A program made the position numbers and the translations under genes. DNA of 64,000 nucleotides from NCBI RefSeq assembly GCF_016918855.1, contig NZ_JADKYB010000020.1, forward strand, positions 111,306 through 175,305. Direction: 5' to 3'. Origin of the DNA: Actinacidiphila acididurans (GTDB lineage: Bacteria; Actinomycetota; Actinomycetes; Streptomycetales; Streptomycetaceae). The notes under the pieces are model-generated. The model ran no database searches. It had not been told where the DNA came from and saw only the letters and a program-made list of their open reading frames with translations. Shown here piece after piece: positions 47,264-56,900 of the stretch (position 1 is the first letter of the stretch; the number at the start of each line of letters is the position of its first letter).

Positions 47264-48204
47264 GCGCGGACGCGACGGCGGGCACGGCGAGCACGGCAGG
47301 CGGGCGCCCGGCGGGGGCCCGGCAACGGCGCGGCGGGGGCCCGGTCAAGGCCCGCCAGGGGCTCGGCGCCCGGCTGGCGGCCCGCGCCGGCGGCGGCGTG
47401 ATGCGGGTCTTCCTGCTGGTGGTGGCGCTGTTCTGGCTGCTGCCCACGGTGGGCCTGCTGCTGTCCAGCCTGCGCTCCCCGACCGACATCTCGGCCAGCG
47501 GCTGGTGGAAGGTGTTCGGCTCGCCCTCGCAGCTGACCTTCACCAACTACCGCCATCTGCTGCACAACCACGCGATCACCGACTCGCTGTGGAACACCGC
47601 GCTGATCACCGTGCCCTCGACCCTGCTGGTCGTGGTGATCGGTTCGCTGGCCGGATACGCCTTCGCCTGGATGGACTTCCCCGGGCGCGACTGGTGGTTC
47701 ATGGCGGTGGTGGCCATGCTGGTGGTGCCGGTGCAGGTCGCCCTGGTGCCGGTGGCCAGGCTGTTCGGCGACATCGGCATCTTCGGCGACATCTCCGGGG
47801 TGGTGCTCTTCCACACCGCCTTCGGGCTGCCGTTCGCCGTCTTCCTGCTGCGCAACTTCTTCGCCGAGATCCCGCGCGAACTGCTGGAGGCGGCCCGGCT
47901 GGACGGCGCCGGCGAACTGCGGCTGTTCACCCGGGTGGTGCTGCCGCTGGGCGGCCCGGCCATCGCGTCGCTGGGCATCTTCCAGTTCCTGTGGGTCTGG
48001 AACGACATGCTGGTGGCGCTGATCTTCGCCAACAGCAACGCGCAGCCGATCACGGTGGCGCTCCAGCAGCAGGTACGGCAGTTCGGCAACAACATCGACA
48101 TCCTGGCGCCCGGCGCCTTCGTGTCGATGATCATCCCGCTGGCGGTGTTCTTCGCCTTCCAGCGGCAGTTCGTCTCCGGCGTGATGGCGGGCGCCGTCAA
48201 GTAG
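47260..48204 (+). CDS. ABC sugar permease (MalG-like)
   Basis: A 314-residue permease with about six membrane helices and the coupling loop IPRELLEAARLDGAGELRLFTRVVLPLGGP. It overlaps the MalF-like gene (ATGA). No ATP-binding subunit lies in the operon, so a shared ATPase such as MsiK probably energises it, as in other Streptomyces sugar importers. A terminator follows. Confidence 0.9.
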   Translation: MSADATAGTASTAGGRPAGARQRRGGGPVKARQGLGARLAARAGGGVMRVFLLVVALFWLLPTVGLLLSSLRSPTDISASGWWKVFGSPSQLTFTNYRHLLHNHAITDSLWNTALITVPSTLLVVVIGSLAGYAFAWMDFPGRDWWFMAVVAMLVVPVQVALVPVARLFGDIGIFGDISGVVLFHTAFGLPFAVFLLRNFFAEIPRELLEAARLDGAGELRLFTRVVLPLGGPAIASLGIFQFLWVWNDMLVALIFANSNAQPITVALQQQVRQFGNNIDILAPGAFVSMIIPLAVFFAFQRQFVSGVMAGAVK

Positions 48205-48251
48205 CGGCGGCGGCGGTGCGCGGCCGCAGCGGTACGCAGCGGTACGTGGGC

Positions 48252-48286
48252 AGGGGCGGCTCTCCCGGGTGCGGGAGGCCGCCCCT
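48252..48286 (+). terminator. Terminator after the sugar ABC operon
   Basis: AGGGGCGGC pairs with GCCGCCCCT and CTCCCG with CGGGAG around a GGTG loop, with one bulged T. Confidence 0.8.
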
Positions 48287-48483
48287 CTCGCATGGGGCGG
48301 CCCGGGACCGTAGGAGCGGCGGGGATCCCCCGGAAGCCGTACCCGGCCGACCCGTGCGTGCGCATGTCGCGATCAGGCCGTAACCGGGACGAAGCGGATG
48401 CGTTCGCGAGAGTGGGGGTGGAATCCACCCCGCGCCCGCCGCCCGACCGGGCGGGTCCGTCCGTTCGCGCCCCTGGATGTGCC

Positions 48484-50745
48484 GTGCCGCGCTTCAGTGT
48501 GATCGTCCCCGTTTACAAGGTGCAGGCGTACCTGCGGGCCTGCCTGGAGTCCGTCCTGACCCAGACCTACGGCGACTTCGAGCTGATCGTCGTGGACGAC
48601 CGCTCGCCGGACGGCAGCGGCGAGATCGCCGACGCCGTAGCCGCCGGGGACTGCCGCGTCACCGTGCTGCACCTGCCGGAGAACGTGGGCCTGGGCCGGG
48701 CCCGCAACGCCGGCATGGCCCGCGCCACCGGCGACTACCTGCTGTTCCTGGACAGCGACGACCTGATGACGGCCGGCACCCTCCAGGCGGTCGCCGCCCG
48801 CCTGGCCGAGACCGGCGACCCGGACCTGCTGGTCTTCGACTACGAGCGCACGTACTGGGACGGCCGCGCCGAGCGGAACGACTTCGCCGCGATCCTCACC
48901 CGGGCCGGCTCCGGGGTGTTCACCCTCGACGACCACCCGGAAATGCTGCGGCTGATCATGGTGGCCTGGAACAAGGCCTACCGCCGGGACTTCGTCACCA
49001 AGCTGCCGCTCGCCTTTCCGTCCGGCTGGTACGAGGACACCCCCTGGACGTATCCGGCGCTGCTGGCCGCGCGGTCGATCGCCGTACTGGACCGGGTGTG
49101 CGTGCACTACCGGCAGCGCCGCCGGGGCAGCATCCTGCGCACCACCAGCCGCCGCCACTTCGACGTCTTCGGGCAGTACGACCTGCTGTTCGCGTTCCTG
49201 GACAGCCACCCGGAGCTGGAGCGCTGGCGGCCGGTGCTGTTCCGGCGGATGCTGGACCACCTGACCACGATCTTCGGCTACCCCGACCGGGTGCCGCGCC
49301 GCTCCCGCGCGGACTTCTTCCGCCGCTGCCGCGCCCGGTACCGCACGCTGCGCCCGCAGGGCTTCCGCCCGGCGCCGGTCAGCCGCAGCGGGGTGCGCTA
49401 CCTGCTGGTGGCGCTGGGCGCCCGCCGCACCTTCGAGGCGCTGGGCGCGCTGCAGAAGCTGCGGCCGGTCGCCGCCCGCCGCGCGCGGGCCTGGCGGGGC
49501 ACCCTGCGCACCGCGCTGCTGCACGCCCACTACCTGATGCAGCGCCGCCGCCCGCTGGACCCGGACCTGGCGGTGTACTGCGCCTACTGGGACCGCGGAT
49601 ACGTGTGCAACCCGGCCGCGATCGAGGCGGCGGTCAGGGAGCTGGCCCCGCACATGCGCGCGGCCTGGATCACCACCGCGGAGCACGCCCACACCCTGCC
49701 GCCCGGCGTGACCCGGCTGGAACCGGAGTCGGCCGCGTACTGGACCGCGCTGGCCCGGGCCACGTACCTGGTCAGCAACGTCAACCTGCACCGCAGGTAC
49801 GCCAAGCGGCCCGGCCAGATCCATGTGCAGACCCATCACGGCACCCCGCTCAAGCACATGGGCATCGACCTGATGGACCGTCCGGCCGCGGCCGGCACCA
49901 CCGACTTCGCCAAGCTGCTGCGCCACGTGGACCGCTGGGACTTCAGCCTCTCGGCGAGCCGCCACTCCACCCTGGTGTGGGAGCGGGCCTACCCGTCGGC
50001 GTTCACCACCCTGGAGTACGGGCAGCCGCGCACCGACGTCTTCCACCGCGCCGACGCCGAACGGGTGGCGGCCCTGCGCGCGGCGCTCGGCATCCCGGCC
50101 GGCGCCACCGCCCTGCTGTACGCGCCCACCCACCGCGACTACCGGCGCGGATATGTGCCGGACCTCGACCTCGCGGCGCTGGCCGGCGAACTCGGCCCGG
50201 ACGTGGTGCTGCTGCACCGCGCCCACCACCGCTACCCGCCCGGCCACGCCGCCCCGGACCATCCGCGGGTCCTGGACGTCTCGGCCCATCCCTCGGCCGA
50301 GGAGCTGTGCCTGGCCTCGGACGGGCTGATCACCGACTACTCGTCCCTGATGTTCGACTACGCGGGCCTGGACCGGCCGATCCTGCTGCACCTGCCGGAC
50401 TGGGAGGTCTACCGGGCCACCCGCGGGGTGTACTTCGACATCACCGAGCACCCGCCCGGCCTGGTGGCCCGTGGCCAGGACGACCTCACCGACATCCTGG
50501 CCACGGGGGCTTGGCGCGGCCCGCGCTCCGCGCAGCTCAGGGCCGCCTTCCGGGAACGCTTCTGCGCGTACGACGACGGGCACGCGGCCGAGCGGGTGGT
50601 CCGCCGGGTGTTCCTGCGCGAGGACGCCGGGCTCCCTGCGGTGGTCCCGATGGCGCTGCGCCGACCGGCCCCCGCGCCCGGCGCCCTGCCACCGGCCGGC
50701 GACCGTACGCCCTCGGCGCCGGGGGCGGCGGCGCCCAAGAACTAG
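48484..50745 (+). CDS. GT2 glycosyltransferase fused to CDP-glycerol glycerophosphotransferase
   Basis: A 753-residue two-domain enzyme. Residues 1-230 form a GT-A glycosyltransferase: SVIVPVYKVQAYLRACLES, VVDDRSPDGS, NVGLGRARNAGMARATGDY and the DxD site LFLDSDDL. Residues 370-735 match TagF-type glycerophosphotransferases: HHGTPLKHMG near 450, APTHRDYRRG, and ITDYSSLMFDYAGLDRP near 617. It probably builds a glycerol-phosphate-containing wall polymer (teichoic acid). GTG 48484 starts on the first recognisable segment; the ribosome-binding site is weak. It is the first of three such fusions. Confidence 0.85.
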   Translation: MPRFSVIVPVYKVQAYLRACLESVLTQTYGDFELIVVDDRSPDGSGEIADAVAAGDCRVTVLHLPENVGLGRARNAGMARATGDYLLFLDSDDLMTAGTLQAVAARLAETGDPDLLVFDYERTYWDGRAERNDFAAILTRAGSGVFTLDDHPEMLRLIMVAWNKAYRRDFVTKLPLAFPSGWYEDTPWTYPALLAARSIAVLDRVCVHYRQRRRGSILRTTSRRHFDVFGQYDLLFAFLDSHPELERWRPVLFRRMLDHLTTIFGYPDRVPRRSRADFFRRCRARYRTLRPQGFRPAPVSRSGVRYLLVALGARRTFEALGALQKLRPVAARRARAWRGTLRTALLHAHYLMQRRRPLDPDLAVYCAYWDRGYVCNPAAIEAAVRELAPHMRAAWITTAEHAHTLPPGVTRLEPESAAYWTALARATYLVSNVNLHRRYAKRPGQIHVQTHHGTPLKHMGIDLMDRPAAAGTTDFAKLLRHVDRWDFSLSASRHSTLVWERAYPSAFTTLEYGQPRTDVFHRADAERVAALRAALGIPAGATALLYAPTHRDYRRGYVPDLDLAALAGELGPDVVLLHRAHHRYPPGHAAPDHPRVLDVSAHPSAEELCLASDGLITDYSSLMFDYAGLDRPILLHLPDWEVYRATRGVYFDITEHPPGLVARGQDDLTDILATGAWRGPRSAQLRAAFRERFCAYDDGHAAERVVRRVFLREDAGLPAVVPMALRRPAPAPGALPPAGDRTPSAPGAAAPKN

Positions 50746-50775
50746 CGTCGTCACGGCATATTCGGCTTGTGCGGC

Positions 50776-53460
50776 TCATGCGGGGGAGACCGTCCCCGCC
50801 CGCTCGGCCGCCTCGGGGGTGGGGGCGGGGCTGCGTTCGTACAGGGGGCGGTGCGGCAGCAGGCCGGGCTCGCCGAGCAGGACGTGGCGCACCACGCGTT
50901 CGGCGGCCAGTCCGTCGTCGTACGCGCAGAACCGCTCGCGGAAGGCGGCGCGCAGGGCGGCGGCCCCGGGACCGCGGTGGGCGCCGGTGCGGAAGGACGC
51001 GGCGACCTCGGCCTGGTCGCGGGCGATCACACCGGGGGTCTCGCCGGGTTTTCCGGACAGCAGGTCGAAGTACACGCCGCGGGCCGCGCGGTAGGCGTCC
51101 CAGTCGGGGGCGTGCACCACGATCGGCCGGTCCAGGGCCGCGTAGTCGAACATCAGGGAGGAGTAGTCGGTGAGCAGGGCGTCGGCGGCCAGGCACAGCT
51201 CCTCCACGGAGTCGTGGCCGGAGACGTCGAGCACCTGGCCGCGCTCGTGCAGGTCTGCCAGGTCGGGCCGGTCGTAGAAGTAATGGGCGCGCACCAGCAC
51301 GGTGTGGCCGGGGCCGAGGTCGCGGCTGAGGCGTACCGGGTCCAGCGGGAGGGTGAACCGCCGCCGGTGGTCGCGGTGCGTGGGCGCGTACAGGATCGCG
51401 GTGGTGCCGGGGGCCAGGCCCAGCGCGGCCCGGGCGGCCCGGACCTCGGCGGCCCCGGCGGTCCACAGCACGTCGTTGCGCGGGTAGCCGGACGGCAGGG
51501 TCCGGTAACCGCCGGGATAGACCCGCTCCCAGACCTCGGCGGAGTGCCCGTTGGGCACCAGGGAGACGTCCCACTGGCGCGCGTGCTCCAGCAGCCGGGG
51601 GAAGTCCATGGCAGCCGCCGCGGCCGGGCGGTCGTAAAGGTCGGTGCCCATGAGCTTGAGCGGGGTGCCGTGGTGGGTCTGCAGGTAGACCTGGCCGGGG
51701 CGCTTCACCACGGCGCCGGGGAAGCCCGCGTTGTTGACCAGGAAGCCGGCCCGGGCCATCACGTCCCAGTACCGCGCCGAGCCCGCCACCACATGCGCGG
51801 TGCCGGGCGGCAGCCGCTCCCGGTCGGCGCTGCCCACCACCCACACCGCCTTCAGATGCGGGGCCAGGTCGGCGGCCTTACGGGCGATCGCGGCCGGATT
51901 GCAGAACACCCCGCGGCTCCAGTAGGCCGCGTACACCACCAGGCGCGGGTCGAGCGGACGGCGCAACCGCAGCCGGTACCAGGCCCGCAGCGCCCGCCCC
52001 CGCAGCGCCCGCCTTGGGCCCCGCGCCCGCGCGCCGACTCCGGCCCGGACCGCACGACCGGCCGTCACCACGCGGAAGCGCGGCCACGAACCGGAACCCA
52101 CCGCGTGCAGCCACTCCCCCACCTCCCCGCCGGGCCCCACCGGGGCTGCCGGGGCTGCCGGGTCCGCCGGGTCCACCGGGTCCACCGGGTCCGCCGGGTC
52201 CGCCGGACGGTACGCGGCCAGCAGTCGCCCGGCCCGCCGCACGAACTCCCGCCGCCCGTCCTTCGGAACCCCCAACGCGATCCCGGCCAGCACCCCGGCC
52301 GCCTGCCGATACAGCGCGGCCCGCCCGGCCTCCCCCGCGATCTGCGCGAACAGTTCCTCGTATTGGTCGATTACGGCCAGCCCGTTCCCCCACCCGCCGT
52401 CCTTGTGCTCCGGCCGCTCCCGGTGCCGTACGCACACCCGGTCCAGCCCTGCGACCCGCCCGGCGGCCAGCAGCACCCGGTTGGCGAGTTCGAGGTCCCC
52501 GGCGGCGAACCGGAATGCGTGACCGGTGAAGAAGTCACGGCGGATCAGGCGAGTGGCCGGCGCCGGGCGCAGGGCGAGCAGGTCCGGGCTCGCGGTGGCC
52601 GTGGTGACGGTTTCACCGAGAGCGGCCAGAGCGTCGTGGTCACCGCTGGAGCGGGGCTCGCCCAGAACGGTGAGGTGCTCGTGGCCCAGCAGCAGCAGAT
52701 CGGGTTCGCCGGCCCGGCTGAGGCGAGCGTCGGCGGCGGCCAGCGCACCGGGCGCGAGGAGATCGGCGGGCTCGAGGAAGAGCAGGTAGTCGCCCCGGGC
52801 CCGAGCCGCGCCGGCGTCCCGGGCGTGGCCCGGCGCCATGGCCTGGGCCGGGTCCAGCACCTGCGGATCGGCGGCTGCGCTGGCGTCCGGATTCGCGCCG
52901 CCCCCCGCGCGGCCCGACGCCACAGCCTGCGCCGACTCCACCACCCGCGGACCGGCGGCAGCGCTCGCGTCCCGGTTCGCGCCGGTCTCCGCACCGGCAT
53001 CCCGGGCGCGGCCCGACGCCATCGCCTGAGCTGGCTCCACCCCCCGCACCCGCGGATCGACGGCGGCACACTCGCGCGCGGCCGCACCGCGCACGTCGGG
53101 ATTCGCGTCGTCCCCCACGCCAACGTCCCGCGCGGGACCGGGCGCCATGGCCTGTGCCAGGTCCACCATCTGCGGATCGGCACCGGCGCTCGTATCCGGG
53201 TCCGCGCCCTCCCCCGCCCCGGCGTCCCGGGCGTGGCCCGACGCCACGACCTGCGCCGACTCCACCACCCGCACCCGCGAATCCGCGGCAGCGCACTCGC
53301 GTGCGATCGCACCGCTCCCATCCCCGTTCACGTCCTCCTCCGCCCCGGACACCACGATCACTTCGACGTCCCCGAAGGACTGCGCGAGCACCGACTCCAG
53401 GCAGGTGCGCAGCAACCCCCGGGAGCGGTGGGCGGGGACGACGAGGCTGAAGCGGGGCAT
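50776..53460 (-). CDS. CDP-glycerol glycerophosphotransferase with a degenerate, internally repeated GT2 domain
   Basis: An 894-residue relative of the neighbouring fusions. The C-terminal transferase is intact: THHGTPLKLMG near 592, APTHRDHRRR and LTDYSSLMFDYAALDRPI near 765. The N-terminal GT-A half is abnormal. The sequence corresponding to NxGxxxARNxG has been expanded to five unequal copies (residues about 60-218; for example VESAQVVASGHARDAG, DLAQAMAPGPARDVG, VEPAQAMASGRARDAG, DPAQAMAPGHARDAG). The DxD position reads LFLEPADL, with both Asp replaced, and VVDDGS became VVSGAE. The glycosyltransferase half is probably inactive while glycerophosphotransfer is likely kept. It diverges from the next gene. 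Confidence 0.83.
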   Translation of the reverse strand: MPRFSLVVPAHRSRGLLRTCLESVLAQSFGDVEVIVVSGAEEDVNGDGSGAIARECAAADSRVRVVESAQVVASGHARDAGAGEGADPDTSAGADPQMVDLAQAMAPGPARDVGVGDDANPDVRGAAARECAAVDPRVRGVEPAQAMASGRARDAGAETGANRDASAAAGPRVVESAQAVASGRAGGGANPDASAAADPQVLDPAQAMAPGHARDAGAARARGDYLLFLEPADLLAPGALAAADARLSRAGEPDLLLLGHEHLTVLGEPRSSGDHDALAALGETVTTATASPDLLALRPAPATRLIRRDFFTGHAFRFAAGDLELANRVLLAAGRVAGLDRVCVRHRERPEHKDGGWGNGLAVIDQYEELFAQIAGEAGRAALYRQAAGVLAGIALGVPKDGRREFVRRAGRLLAAYRPADPADPVDPVDPADPAAPAAPVGPGGEVGEWLHAVGSGSWPRFRVVTAGRAVRAGVGARARGPRRALRGRALRAWYRLRLRRPLDPRLVVYAAYWSRGVFCNPAAIARKAADLAPHLKAVWVVGSADRERLPPGTAHVVAGSARYWDVMARAGFLVNNAGFPGAVVKRPGQVYLQTHHGTPLKLMGTDLYDRPAAAAAMDFPRLLEHARQWDVSLVPNGHSAEVWERVYPGGYRTLPSGYPRNDVLWTAGAAEVRAARAALGLAPGTTAILYAPTHRDHRRRFTLPLDPVRLSRDLGPGHTVLVRAHYFYDRPDLADLHERGQVLDVSGHDSVEELCLAADALLTDYSSLMFDYAALDRPIVVHAPDWDAYRAARGVYFDLLSGKPGETPGVIARDQAEVAASFRTGAHRGPGAAALRAAFRERFCAYDDGLAAERVVRHVLLGEPGLLPHRPLYERSPAPTPEAAERAGTVSPA
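52807..53283 (-). repeat. Five-unit DNA repeat inside the GT2 domain
   Basis: Five units of about 85-125 bp, each encoding a variant of the ARDAG segment followed by ANPDASAAADP-like filler, lie head to tail in frame. Words such as GGCGTCCCGGGCGTGGCCCG and GCCATGGCCTG recur between units. Confidence 0.8.
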
Positions 53461-53909
53461 GACCATCCTGGAATCGCGCGGATCGCGGCCGGGCCGCGGA
53501 GCACTTCGGCGGGCGGGCGGGCGACGCCGGCGCCCGGCCCATGGAGCAGGGTCCGCCCCCCGTGCACGGTCCGGCGGACGGCGACCGCTCGTACCCCGCA
53601 CGGGTATGAAGCAAGCCGGGCGTTCCGGCCCGGGCGCGGGCCGCGGAGGGTGCCCGGGGAAGCGCAAGCACAACGCCCGGGCCGCTCCCGGCGAACTCGG
53701 GCTCGCCCACCGACCTTGGACACCCGAGCGTAGTCAGTCGGACACGCTGTGTCGATCCGGCGCTGTCCCCCATTCGGCTCATATCCGGTGACCCGGGCGG
53801 CGCGCCGCGGGTTGAACCGGGCGGCACCCCCGGCCGCGGCGCGACGCGACCCTCTGCCGACCCCACTTCCGCACATTCCGAGAGCGCTCCGAGAGGACGG
53901 CCGCCGCCC
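53461..53909. promoter_or_regulatory. Divergent promoter region between two transferase genes
   Basis: 449 bp without a supported gene. It should hold the promoters of both transferases, but I could not assign -10/-35 boxes by eye. AGAGGA lies 11 bases before the downstream start at 53910. Confidence 0.35.
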
Positions 53910-56900
53910 ATGGAACCGCGCCTGACCGTCGTCGTGCCCGTACACAACGTCGAGCGGTACCTGGACGACTGCCTGGCCTCGATCGCCGGGCAGAGCTTCG
54001 GCGCGCTGGACGTGGTGATGGTGGACGACGGCTCCACGGACGCGGGGCCGCGGATCGCGGCGGGCTGGGCGCGGCGGGACCGGCGGTTCCGGCTGGTCCT
54101 GCAGGACAACGCGGGCCTGGGCCACGCCCGCAATACGGGGGTGCGGCACGCCGACGACCGCACCCGTTACCTGGCGTTCGCCGACAGCGACGACGTGGTG
54201 GCGCCGGGGGCGTACGAGCGGCTGGTCGGGCTGCTGGAGGAGTCCGGCTCCGACTTCGCCACCGGCAATGTGTACCGGCTGGACGCCCGCGGCCGTGGCC
54301 AGGCGTGGCAGCAGCGCGGCATGACGCGGACGGTGACCCGCACTCACATCACCCGGGACCTGGGCCTGCTGGCCGACCGGGTGGCGTGGAACAAGGTGTT
54401 CCGGCGGGCGTTCTGGGAACGGCACGCACTCGCCTTCCCCGAGGGGGTGCTGTACGAGGACACGCCGGTGACCATCCCGGCGCACTTCCTGGCCGAGGCG
54501 GTGGACGTGCTGGCCGACCACGTCTACTACTGGCGGCTGCGCGAGGGGTCGATCACCCGGCGGCGCACCGACGTCACCGGGGTGCGCGACCGGATCGCCG
54601 GCGTGGACCGGGTCTCCCGCTTCCTGGCCGCCTCCTTCCCGGCGCACAAACGGGACTACGACCGTTCGGTGCTCACCGACGACCTGCTGTACTTCATGGC
54701 CGCGCTGCCGGTGGCGGGCCCGGAGTACCGGCGGACGTTCATGGCGGGGGCACGCGACTGGCTGGCCCGGGTGGACCGGTCACTGCTCGCCGCGCTGCCG
54801 GTGGAACTGCGGATGCGCTGGCGGCTCGTCGACGAGGGGCGGCTGGCCGACCTCATGGTGGTGCTGGGCCACGAACTGGCCGGCGGGCGGGGTGTGTTCG
54901 ACCTGGCCGGGCCGCCGCTGCGCCGCCGCCGAGCCGTGCTGCCGCGGCCGGACGGCTCACCGGTGCCGCTGCCCCGGTCCGCGGTGGCGGTGCGGGCCCC
55001 TGACCTGCCGGTGGTCGCCCGGCTGCGCGAGGCGGTCTGGCGGGACGGCCGGCTGGTGCTGCGCGGGCACGCCTACATCCGCAACGTGGACGCCCCTTCC
55101 CGGCACTCGGTACTGCGAGCCGCCCTCGCCACCTGCGGGCGCCGCACCCTGCTGCTGCCACTGCGCGCCATCACCTCCCCCGAGGTCACCGACGCCTCCG
55201 GGCAGGAGCGGCACTGCTACGACTGGGCCGGCTTCGAGATCGTCCTCGACCCGCGCCGGCTGCGCCACGGCGGCGCACTGCGGCCCGGCCAGTGGCGGAT
55301 CGGCATCGTGCTGGCCACCGGGACCCGGGTGCGCCCGGCCGCCCTGCGCCCCGACGAATCCTGCTCCGGCGCGTCCCCGGCCCCGTACCGGGTGACGGAC
55401 GGCCTGCGACTGGTCCCCTGGTTCAGCGACGGCCGGCTCCAGGTGGCGGTGGAACCGGTACGCGCCCGGCTGACCGGCCACCGGACCCGGCCGGTGCCGG
55501 GTCGCCTGGGCGGCAGCCTGGACGGTAGCCCGGCCGCGGCCAGCAATCCAGGCACGAGCGGCGACCGGGGCTCGGGCAGCACCATGGGCCCAGGCACTCG
55601 CCCGAGTTCGGGCGACGATCCAGGATCGGGCAGCGACCAGGGCCCGGGCAGCAACCAGAGCACAGGCACCCACTCGGGTCCGGACAGCACCCCGAGCACC
55701 GACACCCACCCAAGCTCCGGCAGCACCCCAGGCACACGCACCCACCCGAGCTGGGCCGGCGGCCAGGACCCAGGCACCCACCCGAGCTCAGGCGACGATC
55801 CCGGCTCGGACACGGACCAGGGCCCGGGCAGCAACCAGAGCACAGGCACCCACTCGGACGCGGGCGGCACCCCGGCCACAGGCCCCCACCCGAACTGGGA
55901 TGCCACGCCAGGCACCGGCACCTACCCAGGAACAGGCAGCGGCCCAGGCACGGGCGGCGACTGGGGCTCGGGCGGCGACCAGGACTCGAACAGCACCTCA
56001 GGTCCAGACCCCCACCAGAACTCGGACACCACGCCAGGAACAGGCAGCGGCCCAGGCCCGGGCCGGAACCCGGGCACGAGCGGCGACCAGGGCCCGGGCG
56101 CCCACCCAGCCTCGGGCAGCGACCCGAGCCAGGGCGGCAACCAGAGCACAGGCCCCCACTCGGACGCGGGCGGCACCCCGGGTACGGGCACCCAGCCAAG
56201 CTCGGGCAGCACCCCGGACGCAGGCACCCATCCGAGTTCGGGCAGTGCCCCCGGCACAAGCATCAACTCGAACTCACGCACCACCCCGGCCACAGGCGCC
56301 GCCCCACCCGAGCGCGCCGTCCGCATCGAGCTGGCCCTGCGCGAGCGCCGGCCGCCGGTGGCGCTGCGGCTGCGCGGGCCGGTGCCCGGGGGGGCGCTGG
56401 ACGTGCCGATCACGGTGGAATCCGGCGGAGCCGGTGGCGGCTGGGTGCGGGCCCTCGCCGTCGTCCGGCCGGACCGGCTGACCGCGGCGCGGCCGACCGC
56501 GGACGGGCTGCCGCGGGAGGTCGTACCGCCGACGGGGGTGACCTGGCGGGCCGAGGTGCTGTTCGCGGACGGCAGCACCGCCCGGGTGGCGGTGGACGGC
56601 CCGCCCGCGCCGTGCCGCTGCCCGCTGCCGCCGGCGGCGGACGGCACTTCGCGCGAGCTGTCGGTGGAGGCGGGCCCGGCGGGCACCCTGGTGCTGCGCG
56701 ACGACCTGCCGCAGATCTTCGCCGACACGCTGACCCGTACCAGCGGCGGCCGATTCCGCGTCGAGGGCGCGCTGCCCGCAGCAGGAACGAAGAACGACGC
56801 GCTGCTGGTGCTGCGGCACGACACGTACGCCGCCGAGGTCACCGTCCCCGTGGCCGTGACCGGAGAGCGGTTCGCCGCCGAGCCGGACGCGGCCGCGCTG

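Noticed and set aside
48477..51173. 898-codon plus-strand frame across the transferase
   Set aside because: It is a shifted frame of the real transferase and has no motifs.
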